From the NCBI GenBank assembly GCA_030613605.1, contig JAUWLO010000086.1, forward strand, positions 1 through 8,471: a stretch of DNA of 8,471 bases. The letters run 5' to 3'. The first letter of the stretch is position 1. Each line of letters opens with the position of its first letter. Positions 1-5,779 of the stretch are shown one piece after another. Both the position numbers and the translations under genes were made by a program. Under the pieces are notes generated by a model. The model did no database searches and was not told the origin of the DNA. It worked only from the letters and a program-made list of their open reading frames with translations. This DNA is from Gammaproteobacteria bacterium. GTDB taxonomy: Bacteria > Pseudomonadota > Gammaproteobacteria > SZUA-152.

Positions 1-667
1 GCAAATCTCCGATGTGATCTTCTATGGCGCACTGGGCACCGTATTGGGCGGCCGCATTGGCTATACCCTGTTTTATGGCATGAGCGGGTTTCTATCTGAC
101 CCCCTGTCGATCTTTCGAGTCTGGGAAGGCGGCATGTCCTACCACGGCGGCATGATTGGCGTGGCGATCGCCATGTGGTTGTTCGGCCGCCGACACAAAA
201 AGAGCTTTTTTGAGACCACCGATTTCATCACGCCACTGGTGCCAACAGGCATCGCGGCAGTGCGTTTCGCCAATTTTATCAACGGCGAACTATGGGGTCG
301 TGTTACCGACAGCCCTCTGGGCATGGTATTCCCCACCGGCGGCCCACTACCCCGCCACCCCTCGCAATTGTACGAAATGTTGCTCGAAGGCATACTCCTG
401 TTCTTTATTGTCTGGTTTTATTCTGCCAAACCACGGCCGCGCATGGCGGTATCTGGCGTGTTTTGTCTGGGTTATGGAAGCTTCCGGTTTTTAGTCGAGT
501 TTTTCCGCCAACCCGATGAACACATGGGCTTTATGGCATTTAACTGGTTGACCATGGGTCAGCTTCTGTCACTGCCACTGATCGCCCTTGGCGTTACGCT
601 ATTATTTTTGGCTTACCGCAATAATAATCAAAACAAGAGCCCCAACAGACAAGAGGCTAGCAAGTAA
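1..667 (+). CDS. lgt: Prolipoprotein diacylglyceryl transferase Lgt (5' end outside window)
   Basis: Lgt is an inner-membrane enzyme that moves a diacylglyceryl group from phosphatidylglycerol to the lipobox cysteine of prolipoproteins, the first step of lipoprotein maturation. The reading frame is open from base 2, so the N-terminal part (about 60 residues by comparison with E. coli Lgt) is missing; the GTG at 14 is internal. Visible family motifs are GGMSYHGG (His at 143-145, the equivalent of the E. coli periplasmic catalytic His), the signature RFANFINGELWG (Arg at 263-265, Asn at 272-274) and FRFLVEFFRQPDE (Arg at 485-487, Glu at 497-499). Hydrophobic segments alternate as expected for a polytopic protein. 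The usual GRxGN of the signature reads VRFAN here, with Ala in place of Gly. The TAA stop overlaps the thyA ATG by one base, which suggests translational coupling. Confidence 0.97.
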   Translation, partial: QISDVIFYGALGTVLGGRIGYTLFYGMSGFLSDPLSIFRVWEGGMSYHGGMIGVAIAMWLFGRRHKKSFFETTDFITPLVPTGIAAVRFANFINGELWGRVTDSPLGMVFPTGGPLPRHPSQLYEMLLEGILLFFIVWFYSAKPRPRMAVSGVFCLGYGSFRFLVEFFRQPDEHMGFMAFNWLTMGQLLSLPLIALGVTLLFLAYRNNNQNKSPNRQEASK

Positions 668-1461
668 TGAAGCAGTACCTGGATTTAATGCGGCACGTTT
701 ATGAAAATGGCACAGCAAAAACAGACCGTACCGGCACCGGAACAAAGAGCGTGTTTGGTTACCAGATGCGTTTCGATTTAGCCAAAGGTTTTCCGGTCAT
801 TACCACCAAAAAATTACATCTGCGTTCGATTATTCACGAGCTCTTATGGTTTTTAAAAGGTGATACCAATATTGGTTATCTCAAGGACAATGGCGTCAAA
901 ATATGGGACGAGTGGGCAGATGAAAACGGCAACCTGGGGCCCGTTTACGGTTCACAATGGCGCTCATGGCCCACCGCAAACGGCCAACACATCGATCAAA
1001 TAACACAGGTCATTGAACAAATTAAAAATACACCGGATTCACGACGTTTAATTGTCTCTGCCTGGAATGTAGGGGAAATTAAAAATATGGCCCTGCCTCC
1101 CTGCCATGCCTTTTTTCAGTTTTATGTGGCCGATGGCAAACTCAGCTGCCAGCTCTACCAGCGCAGTGCCGATATTTTTCTTGGCGTACCTTTCAATATT
1201 GCTTCATATGCATTACTCAACATGATGATGGCACAGGTTACCGGGCTTGAAGCCGGTGAATTTATACACACCCTGGGGGACGCGCATCTTTACTCCAACC
1301 ATATGGAGCAAACCGAGTTGCAACTGTCTCGTGAACCCTTGCCCCTGCCCACCATGAAGCTTAATCCCGAAATCAATAACCTGTTTGATTTCACCTTTGA
1401 TGATTTCGAACTCGTGGGTTATGAATCCCACGATCACATCAAGGCACCCGTGGCCATATAG
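667..1461 (+). CDS. thyA: Thymidylate synthase ThyA
   Basis: Cytosolic thymidylate synthase, which converts dUMP and 5,10-methylene-tetrahydrofolate to dTMP and dihydrofolate. The protein is 264 residues, the same length as E. coli ThyA, and the numbering is collinear. The catalytic Cys is C146 in LPPCHAFFQF. Other conserved active-site residues are at the expected places: E58, W80, Y94, R126-R127, R166, D169, N177, H207 and Y209. The C-terminus ends in APVAI, the usual closing tail of the family. The ATG shares its first base with the stop of lgt (TAATG), and a GAGG lies about 11 bases upstream. The next gene, folA, begins directly after the TAG. The lgt-thyA-folA order is common in gammaproteobacteria and pairs the enzyme that makes dihydrofolate with the one that reduces it. 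Confidence 0.99.
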   Translation: MKQYLDLMRHVYENGTAKTDRTGTGTKSVFGYQMRFDLAKGFPVITTKKLHLRSIIHELLWFLKGDTNIGYLKDNGVKIWDEWADENGNLGPVYGSQWRSWPTANGQHIDQITQVIEQIKNTPDSRRLIVSAWNVGEIKNMALPPCHAFFQFYVADGKLSCQLYQRSADIFLGVPFNIASYALLNMMMAQVTGLEAGEFIHTLGDAHLYSNHMEQTELQLSREPLPLPTMKLNPEINNLFDFTFDDFELVGYESHDHIKAPVAI

Positions 1462-1962
1462 ATGGTTATATCGTTAATCTGGGCCATGGCAGACAACCGC
1501 GTTATTGGTATCGAAAATCGACTGCCGTGGAAACTGCCCGCAGATATGCAATGGTTCCGGAAAAACACCATGGGCAAACCCATTATCATGGGGCGACTCA
1601 CCTTTGAGTCTTTTGGTGCCAAAGCCCTGCCGGGGCGACGCAATATCATTATCAGTCGTGATACTGACTACAGTGCTGGCGACAGCTCGGGAGATATAGA
1701 AGTGTATAACTCTATTGCGGCGGCTCTGGAAGCAGTAAAAGGGGTTGAAGAAGTGATGATTATCGGCGGTATGTCGCTCTATAAACAGGCCCTGCCGCTG
1801 GCAAACCGTCTGTATATGACCCTGGTACATGCCGAGCTGGATGGTGATGCCTGGTTTCCGGAATTTGATACCACACAATGGAACCAGACTGATCGTAGTG
1901 ACCATGACGCTGATGAAAAAAACCCTTATCCCTACAGCTTCGTAGTGCTCAATCGCAAATAA
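1462..1962 (+). CDS. folA: Dihydrofolate reductase FolA
   Basis: Type I chromosomal dihydrofolate reductase: NADPH-dependent reduction of dihydrofolate to tetrahydrofolate, closing the cycle opened by ThyA. At 166 residues it is close to the usual length of about 160. Motifs in order are the N-terminal strand with AMADNRVIG, the active-site LPWKLPADMQWF (acidic residue D28, equivalent to E. coli D27, and W23), the NADPH-binding MGRLTFES, the folate-contacting LPGRRN (R59), the IIGG turn at about residues 100-103, and YMTLVHAELDGDAWFP (T120) near the end. The ATG immediately follows the thyA stop with no gap, and no strong Shine-Dalgarno is visible, so translation is probably coupled to thyA. 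The C-terminus after about residue 145 is rich in Asp and less typical. Confidence 0.98.
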   Translation: MVISLIWAMADNRVIGIENRLPWKLPADMQWFRKNTMGKPIIMGRLTFESFGAKALPGRRNIIISRDTDYSAGDSSGDIEVYNSIAAALEAVKGVEEVMIIGGMSLYKQALPLANRLYMTLVHAELDGDAWFPEFDTTQWNQTDRSDHDADEKNPYPYSFVVLNRK

Positions 1963-1969
1963 TAACCCG

Positions 1970-1998
1970 TCAGTAATAAGCCATCAGTAATAGCCATA
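1970..1998 (+). repeat. Short imperfect tandem direct repeat after folA
   Basis: CAGTAATAAGCCAT (1971-1984) is followed at once by CAGTAATAGCCAT (1985-1997), so a 13-14 base unit occurs twice, differing by one A. It lies between the folA stop and the candidate egtB promoter. It could be a local slippage duplication or a paired binding site; nothing in the sequence decides between these. No hairpin followed by a T run is seen here, so folA has no clear intrinsic terminator. Confidence 0.5.
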
Positions 1999-2009
1999 GT
2001 ACCACGGTG

Positions 2010-2037
2010 TTGATTCCTGCCTTCGCTTCGTTAGAAT
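2010..2037 (+). promoter_or_regulatory. Candidate sigma70-type promoter for the egtBD operon
   Basis: The -35 box TTGATT (2010-2015, four of six consensus bases) and the -10 box TAGAAT (2032-2037, five of six) are separated by 16 bases. Transcription would start near 2044, leaving a leader of about 18 bases that holds the ribosome binding site GGGAAAGG (2049-2056) five bases before the GTG start of egtB. The placement suggests the egt genes have their own promoter rather than depending only on read-through from folA. This is inferred from consensus match and position alone. Confidence 0.5.
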
Positions 2038-2061
2038 AGCTAAAAGCAGGGAAAGGATGCC

Positions 2062-3387
2062 GTGAGCCAAAACACACCGTTAAGATCACCCATTACCGAG
2101 AGCTCAGCCTCTCCACACCAACAGTTGTTCCAGAAATTTTCGACTGTTCGTAAACACACGGAAGATATTTGTGCGCCGCTTGAAATTGAAGACTATGGCA
2201 TTCAAACCATGCCGGATGTCAGCCCACCCAAGTGGCATCTTGCACATACCAGCTGGTTTTTTGAAACTTTTTTACTAAAACCATTTCAAAAAAATTACCA
2301 CGAATATCACCCGCAGTTTGCCCAGCTATTCAACTCCTATTACAACACTGTGGGCTCCTATCATCCCCGTCCCCAACGCGGCCTGCTTTCACGGCCTACA
2401 GTTGAAGAAGTTTATTTGTACAGGCATTACATCAACGAACAAATGGAGAAATTAATTTTTAAGGCTGAGGAAAAATATTGGGGCGAAATATTCAGTCGAA
2501 CCATCCTCGGCATCAACCATGAGCAGCAACATCAGGAATTAATGCTCACCGACATTAAGCATATTTTTGCCACCAACCCATTACGTCCGCAATATCGTAA
2601 TCTCCTACATAAAGACAGCCACTCCACTGAGCAGCAGTGGCTATCATATCGGGGTGGCCTGGTCTCTGTCGGGCATAATAGTACTTCCGCTACCGATGAC
2701 TTCAGCTATGATAACGAAGGCCCAAAACATCAAACGTATATTAACGAATTTTTATTAAGTTCCCGATTAGTCACCAATGGTGAAATGCTCTCCTTTATAG
2801 AAGACGGTGGTTATGGTGATGCGCGCTTATGGTTAAGCGATGCCTGGAAAATTGTTTGCGAAAACAAATGGACAAGCCCTCTGTATTGGGAGAAAAAGGA
2901 CGCTGACTGCTGGCATATGACGCTAGGCGGCATGCGAAAGTTAGACCTCAACGCACCCGTTTGCCATGTCAGCTTCTACGAGGCCGATGCCTTTGCACGC
3001 TGGGCTGGAAGGCGATTGCCAACCGAGGCGGAATGGGAAACCGCCGCCAGCGCCGAACCCATAAAAGGTAATTTACGAGAAAGCGGTTATCTGCAACCCG
3101 TTTCCTTACATCAAGGCAGTGACTCAGATCGATTACAGCAGATTTATGGCGATGTCTGGGAATGGACGCAAAGCCCCTATTGCGCTTACCCCGGATATCG
3201 CCATGAAAACAGTGCCTTCGGTGATTTTTCTGGTGAATACAATGGTAAATTCATGAGCAATCAAATGGTTCTCAGAGGCGGCTCATGCCTTACACCAGAA
3301 GACCATATTCGTTCTACTTACCGAAATTTTTTCTACCCAGCTGATCGCTGGCAAATGAGTGGCTTTAGACTCGCAAAGGATGCGTGA
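2062..3387 (+). CDS. egtB: Ergothioneine biosynthesis protein EgtB (iron-dependent sulfoxide synthase)
   Basis: EgtB is a non-heme iron enzyme that uses O2 to form a C-S bond between the imidazole of hercynine and a thiol donor (gamma-glutamylcysteine or cysteine, by subtype), giving a sulfoxide. The protein is 441 residues. The N-terminal DinB-like domain carries KWHLAHTSWFFE (H62 probable ligand) and INHEQQHQEL (H153 and H157), together the expected three-histidine iron site. From about residue 195 follows an FGE-sulfatase (C-type-lectin-like) domain with RLPTEAEWE, GDVWEWT and VLRGGSC, ending in YRNFFYPADRWQMSGFRLA. There is no C-terminal methyltransferase, so it is not OvoA. The start is GTG, chosen for the AAAGG five bases upstream; the ATG at 2057 meets a stop after one more codon. 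The stop overlaps the egtD start. Which thiol donor it uses cannot be told by eye. Confidence 0.92.
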   Translation: MSQNTPLRSPITESSASPHQQLFQKFSTVRKHTEDICAPLEIEDYGIQTMPDVSPPKWHLAHTSWFFETFLLKPFQKNYHEYHPQFAQLFNSYYNTVGSYHPRPQRGLLSRPTVEEVYLYRHYINEQMEKLIFKAEEKYWGEIFSRTILGINHEQQHQELMLTDIKHIFATNPLRPQYRNLLHKDSHSTEQQWLSYRGGLVSVGHNSTSATDDFSYDNEGPKHQTYINEFLLSSRLVTNGEMLSFIEDGGYGDARLWLSDAWKIVCENKWTSPLYWEKKDADCWHMTLGGMRKLDLNAPVCHVSFYEADAFARWAGRRLPTEAEWETAASAEPIKGNLRESGYLQPVSLHQGSDSDRLQQIYGDVWEWTQSPYCAYPGYRHENSAFGDFSGEYNGKFMSNQMVLRGGSCLTPEDHIRSTYRNFFYPADRWQMSGFRLAKDA

Positions 3388-4430
3388 TGACACAGATGCA
3401 ACCACAAGCACAGATGCAGGTAAATGAAATACAGTTTACCGACAATAATCCTCAACTGGCCTGTTTCGCGGAGGAGGTTATCGGTGGATTAAAGAAAACA
3501 CCCCGCTGCATTCCTCCAAAGTTTTTCTACGACAAACGTGGTTCGCACATATTTGATGACATTTGTGAAACAGATGAATACTACGTTACACGCACAGAAA
3601 CTGAATTGCTTAAAAAACATAACACTGAAATCGCACAATTAATAGGTGAAAACTGCTTACTGATTGAACCGGGAAGCGGAAATAGTCAGAAAGTTCGTAT
3701 TTTACTCGATGAATTAAAACCCCAAACTTATTTACCCATGGATATTTCTCGCGATTACCTAACCAGTGCTGCACAGGAGCTTGCTAATGAATTTCCCTGG
3801 TTAGATGTACACGCCGCATGCGTAGACTATACAACTCCGATCGACCTTTCTTTTGTTGAAAATTGTACTGATACCGATCCAGCAGAAAACAGGATTAACA
3901 ACACCATTAGAAAAGTTGCTTTTTTCCCTGGATCAAGCATCGGTAATTTTGAAAAATCACACGCCGGCCAATTTTTAAAAAACATGGCAAATATGCTTGG
4001 GGTAAACGGCGGCCTGCTTATTGGGGTTGATCTGAAAAAAGATCCTTCAACATTACATGCAGCCTACAATGATAAAAATGGAGCGACAGCAGAGTTTAAT
4101 CTCAATTTACTCACTCGAATCAACCGGGAATTGGGCGCAAATTTTAATATTGGTAATTTTTCACATCATGCATTTTACAACAATGAAAAAAGTCGCATTG
4201 AAATGCACCTTGTCAGCAATCGCCCACAATCGGTTACGATCGACTCGGAATATTTCCACTTCAAAGAAGGCGATACTATCCATACCGAAAACTCTTATAA
4301 GTATCATATAGAAGAATTTCAGGAACTTGCTTCAGAAGCAGGATTTAAATCACGTCGCGTATGGACCGACGAAAATAACCTGTTCAGCTTGCATTATTTC
4401 GAAGTCGCCGAATCAATCAGCCCCAGATAA
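3387..4430 (+). CDS. egtD: L-histidine N(alpha)-methyltransferase EgtD
   Basis: EgtD is a cytosolic SAM-dependent enzyme that trimethylates the alpha-amino group of histidine to hercynine, the substrate of EgtB. Counting from the ATG at 3387, it has 347 residues, close to the family's usual 320-350. Motifs are IPPKFFYDKRGSHIFDDI (about 42-59), EYYVTRTE (64-71), the SAM-binding IEPGSGNSQK (93-102), LPMDIS, FFPGSSIGNFE (179-189; the Asn matches the histidine-binding Asn of mycobacterial EgtD), and IHTENSYKY (298-306; the E-x-S pair contacts the substrate amino group in characterised EgtD). The start is either GTG at 3384 or ATG at 3387. I prefer the ATG because AAGGA (3376-3380) is then six bases away and the TGATG overlap with egtB is standard. 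The N-terminal 11 residues are rich in Gln and Met and not conserved. Confidence 0.95.
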   Translation: MTQMQPQAQMQVNEIQFTDNNPQLACFAEEVIGGLKKTPRCIPPKFFYDKRGSHIFDDICETDEYYVTRTETELLKKHNTEIAQLIGENCLLIEPGSGNSQKVRILLDELKPQTYLPMDISRDYLTSAAQELANEFPWLDVHAACVDYTTPIDLSFVENCTDTDPAENRINNTIRKVAFFPGSSIGNFEKSHAGQFLKNMANMLGVNGGLLIGVDLKKDPSTLHAAYNDKNGATAEFNLNLLTRINRELGANFNIGNFSHHAFYNNEKSRIEMHLVSNRPQSVTIDSEYFHFKEGDTIHTENSYKYHIEEFQELASEAGFKSRRVWTDENNLFSLHYFEVAESISPR

Positions 4431-4450
4431 ACGCCGATCTTTGCTATCAA

Positions 4451-4468
4451 ATGGCTAACCATGGCTAA
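4451..4468 (+). other. Tandem ATGGCTAA repeat and mini-ORF at the start of the PNPOx-like gene
   Basis: The 10-base unit beginning ATGGCTAA occurs at 4451 and again at 4461, where it forms the real start. The first ATG opens a five-codon frame (M-A-N-H-G) whose TAA at 4466-4468 lies inside the next gene, overlapping its start out of frame. No strong Shine-Dalgarno precedes either ATG. It may be a chance duplication or a small coupling or leader reading frame; its role is unproven. Confidence 0.35.
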
Positions 4469-5006
4469 AAAATTCACATCACTCACAACGGAACACCATC
4501 AATTCATAAAGGCACAAAAATTATTTTTTGTCGCCACTGCAGATAGTAAAAGCCGAATCAACCTCTCGCCCAAAGGCATGGATAGCTTTCGCTTAACCGG
4601 TAACAACACTGCACTGTGGTTGAACATGACGGGAAGTGGCAATGAAACCGCGGCCCATGTGCTAGCAGACGGACGCATGACTATTATGTTTTGCGCTTTT
4701 GAAGGCAAACCCATTATTCTCAGATTGTACGGAACAGCGCGCGCTATTCATCCGCGTGACCCTGAATGGGAAAGCCTAATTCAAAACTTTCCCGCTACTC
4801 CAGGTGCTCGCCAAATTTTCGAACAGGATATTGATTTAATTGTCACTTCCTGTGGTATGGCTGTGCCCTATTTTGACTATAAAGAGGAACGCAACCATCT
4901 CAATAGCTGGGCTAAAAAGAAAGGCTCTGAAGGATTAAGTGATTACTGGACGGAAAAAAACAGGTTTAGCCTGGATGGAAAACCTACTGGTATTACTGAG
5001 GAATAG
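4461..5006 (+). CDS. Pyridoxamine 5'-phosphate oxidase-like (PNPOx-fold, flavin-binding type) protein
   Basis: The 181-residue protein looks like the broad split-barrel PNPOx family that usually binds FMN, and sometimes F420 or heme. Visible features are the first barrel strands LFFVATADSKSRINLSPKG (about 21-39), ALWLNMTGSGNETAAHVL (51-68), an R-M-T-I-M-F strand, and IILRLYGTARAI (85-96). The C-terminal part (SYFDYKEER-like region, about 130-181) is charged and helical, with no membrane segment or signal peptide, so it is probably cytosolic. It is not PdxH: it lacks the R-x-V-L-L-K-type and C-terminal R-L-x-P substrate motifs I would expect. It starts 30 bases after egtD on the same strand, so it is probably co-transcribed. 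No strong ribosome binding site is seen. Its biochemical role is unknown; being with egtBD suggests, without proving, a link to ergothioneine, redox balance or sulfoxide chemistry. Confidence 0.85.
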   Translation: MAKKFTSLTTEHHQFIKAQKLFFVATADSKSRINLSPKGMDSFRLTGNNTALWLNMTGSGNETAAHVLADGRMTIMFCAFEGKPIILRLYGTARAIHPRDPEWESLIQNFPATPGARQIFEQDIDLIVTSCGMAVPYFDYKEERNHLNSWAKKKGSEGLSDYWTEKNRFSLDGKPTGITEE

Positions 5007-5080
5007 CTAATCACCATTGTCATGAGTATCAAGCATTTAACTAGCACCTTACACTAATGCGTTTAACGTCCAGAGCTTAA
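5007..5080. other. Convergent gap between the egt operon and the TlpA-like gene
   Basis: This 74-base spacer separates two convergent genes. I see only a weak inverted pair, GCATT (5033-5037) and AATGC (5056-5060), with an 18-base loop and no T run. No convincing intrinsic terminator is visible for either side. Confidence 0.3.
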
Positions 5081-5650
5081 CTAAGGCTGAGCAGCAAGTT
5101 TTTCAGCCGCTGCTGTTTCCTTGGCGATAAAGGACTCAATGATATCCGTGGGTACTGCGCCAACCTGTGCTGCCCGCAATTCCCCAATTGGCGAAAACAG
5201 CAGGAAAGTCGGCGTTCCTACAAAAGGCTGGCCTGTCAGACTGCTGTACAGTCTGGCCACGTTTTCTGGCTCATCAATTAGATTCTTAAAATCCACACCA
5301 TGACGTTTAATAAACTTGAGGGCTTCAGCTTTTTTCTCACGGCCATCTGTTGATATACCAAGAATAAAGGCATCTTTATCCTTGTGCTCTTTATTAAATT
5401 TAACGTAATTTTTAGCCTCTTGATTACAGGCCTGACAATCGGAGGCCCAGATCATGACTATCGCCCATTTACCCTGACCTGTATATTCATCAAGGCTGTG
5501 AATTGCACCATCAAAATCTTTCAAAAAAGTTGTTGCGTATGCTGGGCCTACAACCAGAAACAGCGCGAAGACCATCCACAATGACGGAATTCGTTTATTG
5601 TTCAGGTCTTTATTAACATTTAAATTCGGAGACTTCATAAAACGTGTCAT
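5081..5650 (-). CDS. Exported TlpA/redoxin-family thioredoxin-like protein
   Basis: From the ATG at 5650 the protein is 189 residues. That start is chosen because AAGGA lies about nine bases upstream; the frame is open to an ATG at 5692, but that extension has no such site. Residues 1-20 are basic and polar. A hydrophobic stretch (about 21-36) ends in AYA (37-39), which reads as a signal peptide cleaved before Thr40, so the protein should act in the periplasm. The mature part has a thioredoxin fold of TlpA/redoxin type, with WASDCQACNQE holding a CxxC (C72 and C75) and GTPTFLLF with the cis-proline (about P147). The CQAC pair is unlike the CPPC or CPYC of standard TlpA or DsbA. Likely role: thiol-disulfide exchange, as reductase or maturation factor, with unknown partner. 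It lies 129 bases after gshA on the same strand. Confidence 0.85.
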   Translation of the reverse strand: MTRFMKSPNLNVNKDLNNKRIPSLWMVFALFLVVGPAYATTFLKDFDGAIHSLDEYTGQGKWAIVMIWASDCQACNQEAKNYVKFNKEHKDKDAFILGISTDGREKKAEALKFIKRHGVDFKNLIDEPENVARLYSSLTGQPFVGTPTFLLFSPIGELRAAQVGAVPTDIIESFIAKETAAAEKLAAQP

Positions 5651-5682
5651 AGCAATTTTCCTTACGCCTGGAATGTCAGCCC

Positions 5683-5701
5683 GACAATGCACAATATTGT
5701 C
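5683..5701. promoter_or_regulatory. Inverted repeat upstream of the TlpA-like gene, possible operator
   Basis: GACAAT (5683-5688) and ATTGTC (5696-5701) form a perfect six-base inverted repeat with a seven-base centre, and ACAATATTGT (5691-5700) within it is itself a perfect palindrome. The element ends about 33 bases upstream of the preferred ATG at 5650, a usual place for an operator. A TTGAAA that could be a -35 box lies just upstream on the minus strand, but no good -10 goes with it. No regulator is identified. Confidence 0.3.
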
Positions 5702-5740
5702 ATTTTGGGTTTCAAGCCTGCAAAAGCTTACATCCTAGTC

Positions 5741-5761
5741 TCACAAACAATGAGTTTGTGA
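5741..5761 (-). terminator. Perfect 8-bp hairpin just after gshA
   Basis: TCACAAAC (5741-5748) and GTTTGTGA (5754-5761) pair perfectly around a five-base loop, 18 bases past the gshA stop. In the minus-strand transcript no U tract follows, and the stem is AT-rich, so it may be an mRNA 3'-end or processing hairpin, a weak attenuator between gshA and the TlpA-like gene, or a protein-binding palindrome rather than a true intrinsic terminator. Confidence 0.35.
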
Positions 5762-5779
5762 CAGAAAATATCCAGCAAA

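Noticed and set aside
156..494. A 112-codon plus-strand frame inside lgt, with similar minus-strand frames over it
   Set aside because: It overlaps the well-supported Lgt frame, with low-complexity, Cys/Pro-rich translation typical of an out-of-frame shadow.
1474..1905. A 143-codon open frame on the minus strand inside folA
   Set aside because: It is fully antisense to a clear dihydrofolate reductase, has no domain I recognise, and reads as a mirror of folA codon use.
2062..3387. EgtB as OvoA (ovothiol) or SenA (selenoneine) enzyme
   Set aside because: OvoA carries a C-terminal methyltransferase that is absent here; SenA is expected with SenB and SenC partners, which are not seen, whereas EgtD directly follows.
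4461..5006. The PNPOx-fold gene as pdxH
   Set aside because: Length and strand motifs suit the broad family, but the substrate-binding and C-terminal motifs of true pyridoxine phosphate oxidase are not visible.
5651..5692. ATG at 5692 as start of the TlpA-like protein
   Set aside because: It adds 14 residues before a normal signal peptide and overlaps the palindromic element; the ATG at 5650 has AAGGA at a good distance.
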